Shown: positions 6,458-10,424 of the stretch, piece after piece
Position numbering within the stretch: the stretch's first letter is position 1
Layout: each line of letters starts with the position of its first letter
NCBI GenBank assembly: GCA_040006755.1
Contig: JBDTWJ010000135.1
Span: 1-10,424, forward strand
Direction: 5' to 3'
DNA length: 10,424 nucleotides
Origin: JAENVT01 sp040006755
GTDB taxonomy: Bacteria; Actinomycetota; Acidimicrobiia; Acidimicrobiales; Ilumatobacteraceae
Notes under the pieces: generated by a model
What the model was told of the DNA's origin: nothing
The model's database searches: none
The model's input: only the letters and a program-made list of their open reading frames with translations
Position numbers and translations under genes: made by a program

Positions 6458-7717
6458 ATGACCACATACGATCCCCAACGAGTCGTCACCGACCTGCGCG
6501 CCCTGGCCGATCACACCGGCGGGCCGGAGGGCAGCCGCAGGCTCGCGTGGACGCCAGAGTGGCTGCAGGCGCGGGCAATGCTGCGTGAATCGCTGACAAC
6601 ACTGCCGGTCGAGGTGGACGAGGACGAAGCCGGAAACCTGTGGGCGGTGCTGCGTGGCGAGCGCGACGAGATGCTGGTTGTCGGCAGCCATCTCGACAGT
6701 GTTCCGAAGGGTGGTTGGCTCGATGGCGCACTCGGGGTGATGTCGGGTCTGGAGCTGCTGCGATCGCTCGCGGCCGATGGCACTCCTCCCATCACAGTCG
6801 CTCTCGTCGACTGGGCCGACGAAGAGGGTGCGAGGTTCAGCCGCAGTCTTTTCGGTTCCGCGGCGAGCGTCGGAACGCTCGACATCGAGGTCTTGCGCGA
6901 ACTCACCGACAAGGAGGGCAACAAGCTGCCCGAGGTGCTGGCTGCACACGGCGTAGACATCGACAACCTCGATGGCGCGCGAACGCGAATGGCCGACGTC
7001 AAGGCCTATGTCGAGGTGCACATCGAGCAGGGCCCGATCCTGGAGTCGATGGGTCGGGGCATCTGCACGGTCACGGGCACGAAGGGCATCGAACGCGAAC
7101 GACTGATCTTCCGCGGTCAGGCAGCTCACGCCGGCACGATGCCCATGGAGATGCGGCGCGACACTTTTCGCGCCGCATCACGGTTTGCACTCGAGATTGC
7201 CGACATCGGCAAGCGACACGAAGGAGTGACCACGGTGGGCGTCGCCCAATGCTGGCCCGGTGTCGTCACCGCCGTCGCGGGCGAGACCCGGATCGCCATG
7301 GACATGCGGCACATCGACGCTGCCGCGCTACAGGCGATGTACGACGATGCGCACGATGCCGCCGAGCGCGCGGCAGATGCGGAAGGGTGCACGGTGGAGT
7401 GGGAGCACATCTTCCGCATACCCCCAATGGCCTTTCACCCGGCGTTGCTCGATGCCGCCCGCCACAGTGTGCAAGAGGTCGAAGGCCACGACACCGAACT
7501 GCCCAGTGGCGCCCTGCACGATGCCAGCGAGATGGCACGCGAGGTTCCGACGGTGATGATCTTCTCCTCGTCGACCAACGGTCTCAGTCACACCAAGGAA
7601 GAAGACACGCCGGTTGAACATCTGCACATGGCCGCCGACGCCTTCCACCGCACTTGCCGCCGCGCCATCGACCTGGTGCTCGCCGGCAAGCTCTCACCCG
7701 TACGCGATGAGAGATGA
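6458..7717 (+). CDS. Zn-dependent N-carbamoyl-L-amino-acid / allantoate amidohydrolase (M20 family)
   Basis: A 419-residue amidase of the hydantoinase/carbamoylase branch of the M20 peptidase family. It should hydrolyse an N-carbamoyl or ureido group, giving ammonia, CO2 and an amine. The two-metal site is complete: His78 and bridging Asp89 (GSHLDSVPKGGWLDG, 76-90), Glu122/Glu123 (DWADEEGARFSRS), His188 (EVHIEQGP) and His378 (LSHTKEED). The lid/dimerisation domain (about 205-320) contains GQAAHAGTMPM and MDMRHID, with Arg284 likely to bind the substrate carboxylate. GALHDASEMA (351-360) is also characteristic. Sequence alone does not separate N-carbamoylase, beta-ureidopropionase (pyrimidine breakdown) and allantoate amidohydrolase (purine breakdown), and no pathway neighbour helps. 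The ATG at 6458 fits the family N-terminus and may be leaderless. It is divergent from the GNAT and convergent with gatB. The last codons are part of a repeated 20-mer. Confidence 0.87.
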   Translation: MTTYDPQRVVTDLRALADHTGGPEGSRRLAWTPEWLQARAMLRESLTTLPVEVDEDEAGNLWAVLRGERDEMLVVGSHLDSVPKGGWLDGALGVMSGLELLRSLAADGTPPITVALVDWADEEGARFSRSLFGSAASVGTLDIEVLRELTDKEGNKLPEVLAAHGVDIDNLDGARTRMADVKAYVEVHIEQGPILESMGRGICTVTGTKGIERERLIFRGQAAHAGTMPMEMRRDTFRAASRFALEIADIGKRHEGVTTVGVAQCWPGVVTAVAGETRIAMDMRHIDAAALQAMYDDAHDAAERAADAEGCTVEWEHIFRIPPMAFHPALLDAARHSVQEVEGHDTELPSGALHDASEMAREVPTVMIFSSSTNGLSHTKEEDTPVEHLHMAADAFHRTCRRAIDLVLAGKLSPVRDER

Positions 7718-7776
7718 GCCGCTCGGCACCGCAAACTTCTCATAAGGCTGCGACCAACCCGAACGCGATGAGAGAT
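7696..7776 (+). repeat. 20-bp direct repeat pair, one mismatch (7696-7715 and 7757-7776)
   Basis: ACCCGTACGCGATGAGAGAT at 7696-7715 recurs as ACCCGAACGCGATGAGAGAT at 7757-7776, with a single T/A difference and 61 bp between starts. The first copy encodes the last residues and first stop base of the amidohydrolase; the second is in the spacer. Flanking bases on either side of the copies do not match, so it is not part of a longer tandem duplication. Confidence 0.8.
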
Positions 7777-7807
7777 CTGCGGTCTCCGGGGGCTCATCGC
7801 TCATCGC
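7704..7807. repeat. Inverted repeat between convergent genes (possible bidirectional terminator)
   Basis: The 17-mer at 7704-7720 is the reverse complement of 7791-7807 except for the central base, with a 70-base spacer. Both arms are built from the octamer GCGATGAG or its complement: forward copies at 7704 and 7765, reverse copies at 7793-7800 and 7800-7807. The forward copy at 7765-7772 can also pair with either reverse copy to make a shorter hairpin with a loop of about 20 bases. It sits just after the amidohydrolase stop and just beyond the gatB stop. No T-run follows on either strand. Confidence 0.55.
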
Positions 7808-7813
7808 ACTGAG

Positions 7814-9244
7814 CTACGGGCGGCGGGCGTTCAGGAGGGCGGTGACAGCTTTGCCGTCAGCCTTGCCCCGACTGAGCTTCATGACCGCGCCGACCAGGGC
7901 ACCCATCGCCTTTCCTTCGCCGCCGCAGAACTTCGCCCACGCGTCCGCATTCTCGGCAATCGCCTGATCGACCAGCCCGTCGAGCGCACCCGACACCATC
8001 GCCTCGAAGCCTTTCGCGGCAGCAATCGAGTCGGCGTCGCCACCGTTGTTGGCGATCAACTCGGCCACGACGGCTTTGGCCTGCGTCGCGGTCAGCTTGC
8101 CACCGACTTCCATGGTGGTCAGCTTGGCGAGATCCGCCGCCGGCACCGAGGGGTCGTCGGCCCACGCCTCTTTCACATGCACGAGGGCTCGGGCCACGTC
8201 GCCACCGGCATCGCCAACAGCAAGTACGTACTCGTCCTGTCCGCGATCGACCACGACCATCGCCGCCTCGCTGTCGGCTGCGACCCCGGTTGCGTCAGCG
8301 AGCCGCGCCCGCCGAGCAGCGGGCAACATCGGAAGCGCGGCGCGGACCGACGCAATCCACTCCTGCGAGGGATCGAGGGGAACGAGATCAGGCTCCAAGA
8401 AGTACCGATAGTCGTCCGCGTCTTCCTTGCTGCGTAGCGTGTGCGTGCGACCATCGCCTTCGTCCCAGTGGCGGGTCTCCTGGCGAACGGTGTCGCCGGC
8501 CTCGAGCAGGTCGATCTGCCGGCGAGCTTCGTACTCGATGGCCCGTCCGATCGAGCGCACACTGTTGACGTTCTTGATCTCGCAACGCGTGCCGAGCGGG
8601 GTGCCCGGCTTGTGCACGCTGACGTTGGCGTCGACGCGCATGCTGCCTTCCTCCATCTTGGCGTCGGATGCCTCGACTGCCAGCAGGATGGCGCGCAGTT
8701 CGGTGACGTACTGACGGGCCTGTTCGGCGGTGTGAATGTCGGGCCGACTGACGATCTCGACCAGTGGCACACCGGCGCGGTTGAAGTCGATCAGCGAGTA
8801 GTCACTGCCGTGGATGCGACCGCCGGAACCGCCGAAGTGCGTGCTCTTACCCGTGTCTTCCTCGAGATGCGCGCGCTCGACACCGATGCGAGTCCCGTCG
8901 GGAAGAGCGAGGAACCCGTCGACGTTGAGCGGTTGGTCGTACTGGCTGATCTGATACCCCTTCGGCATATCGGGGTAGAAGTAGTTCTTGCGATGGAACG
9001 TGCATGGCTTGATCGAACAGTTCAAGGCCAGGCCGATGCGCATCGCCAACTCGACAGCCTGATGGTTCAGCACCGGCAGCGCCCCGGGGAGGCCGAGCGT
9101 GACGGGGTCGATGTTGGTGTTGGGTTCGTCGCCAAAGCGGTTCGGGCTCCCCGAGAACAGCTTCGTCACCGTCGCCAGTTCGACGTGAACCTCGAGTCCT
9201 ACAACGAGCTGCCAATCGCCAGGAAGCCCATCGATCGCGCTCAT
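7814..9244 (-). CDS. gatB: Aspartyl/glutamyl-tRNA(Asn/Gln) amidotransferase subunit B
   Basis: A 476-residue GatB, the tRNA-binding kinase/transamidase subunit of GatCAB. It phosphorylates Glu-tRNA(Gln) or Asp-tRNA(Asn) and receives ammonia channelled from GatA. Visible landmarks are GLEVHVEL (16-23, metal/ATP site), LDCSI-type core NCSIKPCTFHRKNYFYPDMP, the GatB signature IDFNRAGVPLVEI, EEGSMRVDANVS, the HWDEGDGRTHTLRSKEDADDYRYF segment at the end of the cradle domain, and a helical plus YqeY-like tail (about 325-476) that binds tRNA. DYRYFLEPDL has Leu where Pro is usual. The ATG at 9244 is chosen because it overlaps the gatA stop (ATGA) and gives the normal N-terminus; an in-frame start at 9313 would add 23 unrelated residues inside gatA. 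GGAG lies about 11 bp upstream, a long spacing. Length is normal. Confidence 0.96.
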   Translation of the reverse strand: MSAIDGLPGDWQLVVGLEVHVELATVTKLFSGSPNRFGDEPNTNIDPVTLGLPGALPVLNHQAVELAMRIGLALNCSIKPCTFHRKNYFYPDMPKGYQISQYDQPLNVDGFLALPDGTRIGVERAHLEEDTGKSTHFGGSGGRIHGSDYSLIDFNRAGVPLVEIVSRPDIHTAEQARQYVTELRAILLAVEASDAKMEEGSMRVDANVSVHKPGTPLGTRCEIKNVNSVRSIGRAIEYEARRQIDLLEAGDTVRQETRHWDEGDGRTHTLRSKEDADDYRYFLEPDLVPLDPSQEWIASVRAALPMLPAARRARLADATGVAADSEAAMVVVDRGQDEYVLAVGDAGGDVARALVHVKEAWADDPSVPAADLAKLTTMEVGGKLTATQAKAVVAELIANNGGDADSIAAAKGFEAMVSGALDGLVDQAIAENADAWAKFCGGEGKAMGALVGAVMKLSRGKADGKAVTALLNARRP

Positions 9245-10424
9245 GACCCGGACGCTCCAGTCGCGACAGCCCGCTCGAGCGCCGCGGCGGCTCGAAACAT
9301 CTGCGGCTCGCACAACGTCCCGGCCAAGACCTGCACACCGACGGGCAGATCGTCGGCGCCTGTCCCGAACGGAACGCTCATCCCCGGATGGCCCGACAGG
9401 TTCGCGGGGATCGTGTACACGTCGCAGAGGTACATCGCCAAGGGATTGTCGCCCTTCGCTCCGAACGCGAACGCAACACTGGGCGAGGCGGGGGTCAGCA
9501 ACACGTCAGCGTGCTGATACGCCCGTTCGAACTCGTCGTGTATCAAGCGACGCACCTTCAACGCCTTGCCGTAGTACGCGTCGTAGTAGCCGGCGCTCAA
9601 TGCATAGGTGCCGAGCATGATGCGCCGTTTGACCTCATCACCAAAGCCGGCCTCGCGGGTGACTCCGTACATCGCGTTGGTGTCGGCGGCCTCGACCCTG
9701 AGGCCGTACCGAACGCCGTCATAGCGAGCGAGGTTGCTGCTGGCCTCCGCCGGCGCGATGAGATAGTAGGCGGTGAGCCCGAATGTAAACGCGGGGACCT
9801 GCACATCGACGATGTTCGCTCCGGCGGCGCGCAACGCATCGAACGCGATTTCGACCCGCTCGTTGACGTCGGGATCGGCACCCTCGGGGAGGTCAGTGAT
9901 GCGGCCGACGCGCAGACCTTCGACGCCCTGATCGATGACGTCGACGAGCGATGGGTGATCGACCGGTATCGACGTCGAATCCATCGGGTCGTGGCCACCA
10001 ATCGTGTCGAGCAGCAGAGCCGCGTCGGTGACGCTGTTCGCGAACGGGCCGATCTGATCCAGGCTGCTGGCGAACGCGACGAGGCCGTAGCGGCTCACGT
10101 AGCCGTAGGTCGGCTTGACCCCCACAACGCCGCACAAAGCGGCCGGCTGACGGACGGAACCACCGGTATCGCTGCCGAGCCCGAGCATCGCGAAACCTGC
10201 CGCAACAGCGGCCGCGCTGCCACCGCTGCTGCCGCCCGGAACCCGCGACGTGTCGTGCGGGTTGCGTGTGGGCCCGAACGCTGAGTTCTCGGTGCTGGAA
10301 CCCATGGCGAACTCGTCGAGGTTGGTCTTGCCGATCACCACCGCGCCCGCTGCCGCCAACTTCTTCACGACCGTTGCGTCGTACGGTGGCTTCCATCCTT
10401 CGAGGATCCTCGACGAGCACGTGG
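9241..10424 (-). CDS. gatA: Aspartyl/glutamyl-tRNA(Asn/Gln) amidotransferase subunit A (5' end outside window)
   Basis: The glutaminase subunit of GatCAB, an amidase-signature enzyme that releases ammonia from glutamine for transfer to tRNA by GatB. The frame is open to the window edge; 393 residues are visible, so roughly the first 90 are missing, including the catalytic Lys. Two of the three Ser-cisSer-Lys triad residues are present: the cis-Ser in VPGGSSGGSAAAVAAGF and, 24 residues later, the nucleophile in GSDTGGSVRQPA. The visible portion begins TCSSRILEGWKPPYDATVV, matching the usual region just after the Lys. GFGDEVKRRIMLGTYALSAG and DVYTIPANLSGHPGMSVPFG are typical GatA segments. It overlaps gatB by 4 bp. 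gatC probably lies upstream beyond the window. A GTG at 10368-10366 is internal and not the start. Confidence 0.96.
   Translation of the reverse strand, partial: TCSSRILEGWKPPYDATVVKKLAAAGAVVIGKTNLDEFAMGSSTENSAFGPTRNPHDTSRVPGGSSGGSAAAVAAGFAMLGLGSDTGGSVRQPAALCGVVGVKPTYGYVSRYGLVAFASSLDQIGPFANSVTDAALLLDTIGGHDPMDSTSIPVDHPSLVDVIDQGVEGLRVGRITDLPEGADPDVNERVEIAFDALRAAGANIVDVQVPAFTFGLTAYYLIAPAEASSNLARYDGVRYGLRVEAADTNAMYGVTREAGFGDEVKRRIMLGTYALSAGYYDAYYGKALKVRRLIHDEFERAYQHADVLLTPASPSVAFAFGAKGDNPLAMYLCDVYTIPANLSGHPGMSVPFGTGADDLPVGVQVLAGTLCEPQMFRAAAALERAVATGASGS

Noticed and set aside
6408..6467. 20-residue N-terminal extension of the GNAT gene
   Set aside because: It would overlap the start of the divergent amidohydrolase and use up the promoter region; GNAT homology begins right after the Met at 6407.
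8372..8410. Leu in place of the usual Pro in the GatB DYRYFxEPDL motif, considered as a sign of a degenerate or specialised GatB
   Set aside because: All other GatB landmarks and the length are intact, so it looks like a tolerated substitution in a working housekeeping gene.
9245..9313. N-terminal extension of gatB
   Set aside because: It would sit entirely within gatA and precede the normal GatB N-terminus; the ATGA overlap start at 9244 is standard.
8441..9517. 358-codon plus-strand reading frame
   Set aside because: It is antisense to gatB and the start of gatA, both of which are certain. No independent motif or start signal was seen.
9388..10284. 298-codon plus-strand reading frame
   Set aside because: It is the shadow of the conserved gatA coding sequence on the opposite strand.

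Overview
The window looks like chromosomal DNA from a high-GC actinobacterium. The supporting signs are a strong G/C preference at third codon positions, GTG starts, several genes without a clear Shine-Dalgarno site, a GatCAB amidotransferase and an Eis-type acetyltransferase. A marine or freshwater Acidimicrobiia-like lineage would fit the overall flavour, but that placement is a guess. I see no rRNA, tRNA, CRISPR array, insertion sequence or phage gene. The gene content is ordinary metabolism and housekeeping.

Layout. (1) Bases 1-2836, plus strand: the last codons of an acyl-CoA dehydrogenase, a fused ADP-forming acyl-CoA synthetase, and an enoyl-CoA hydratase that closely resembles the carnitine-pathway enzyme CaiD. 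These three are tightly packed (5 bp gap, then a GTGA overlap) and look like one operon that activates, oxidises and hydrates a CoA ester. The CaiD resemblance points to a carnitine/crotonobetaine-like substrate. (2) Bases 2833-4128, minus strand: an MFS_3/EntS-type exporter whose stop codon overlaps the hydratase stop codon inside a hairpin. (3) Bases 4129-4219: a short divergent control region with a perfect 11-bp inverted repeat. (4) Bases 4220-5251, plus strand: a membrane fatty-acid desaturase. (5) Bases 5214-6407, minus strand: an Eis-like GNAT, whose 3' end overlaps the desaturase by 38 bp. (6) Bases 6458-7717, plus strand: an M20-type N-carbamoyl-amino-acid/allantoate amidohydrolase, possibly leaderless. 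(7) Bases 7718-7813: a repeat-rich convergent spacer. (8) Bases 7814-10424, minus strand: gatB and most of gatA, overlapping by ATGA. These make the Glu/Asp-tRNA amidotransferase used for Gln-tRNA and/or Asn-tRNA formation.

The genes form at least three functionally separate units and the strand flips repeatedly across very short junctions. The most interesting signals are at those junctions: the 26-bp inverted repeat at 4172-4197, the hairpin over two opposing stop codons at 2827-2857, and the direct and inverted repeat cluster at 7696-7807. The CaiD-like cassette with an ADP-forming ligase is the best candidate for a little-described pathway. I did not find convincing evidence of a wholly new type of system.
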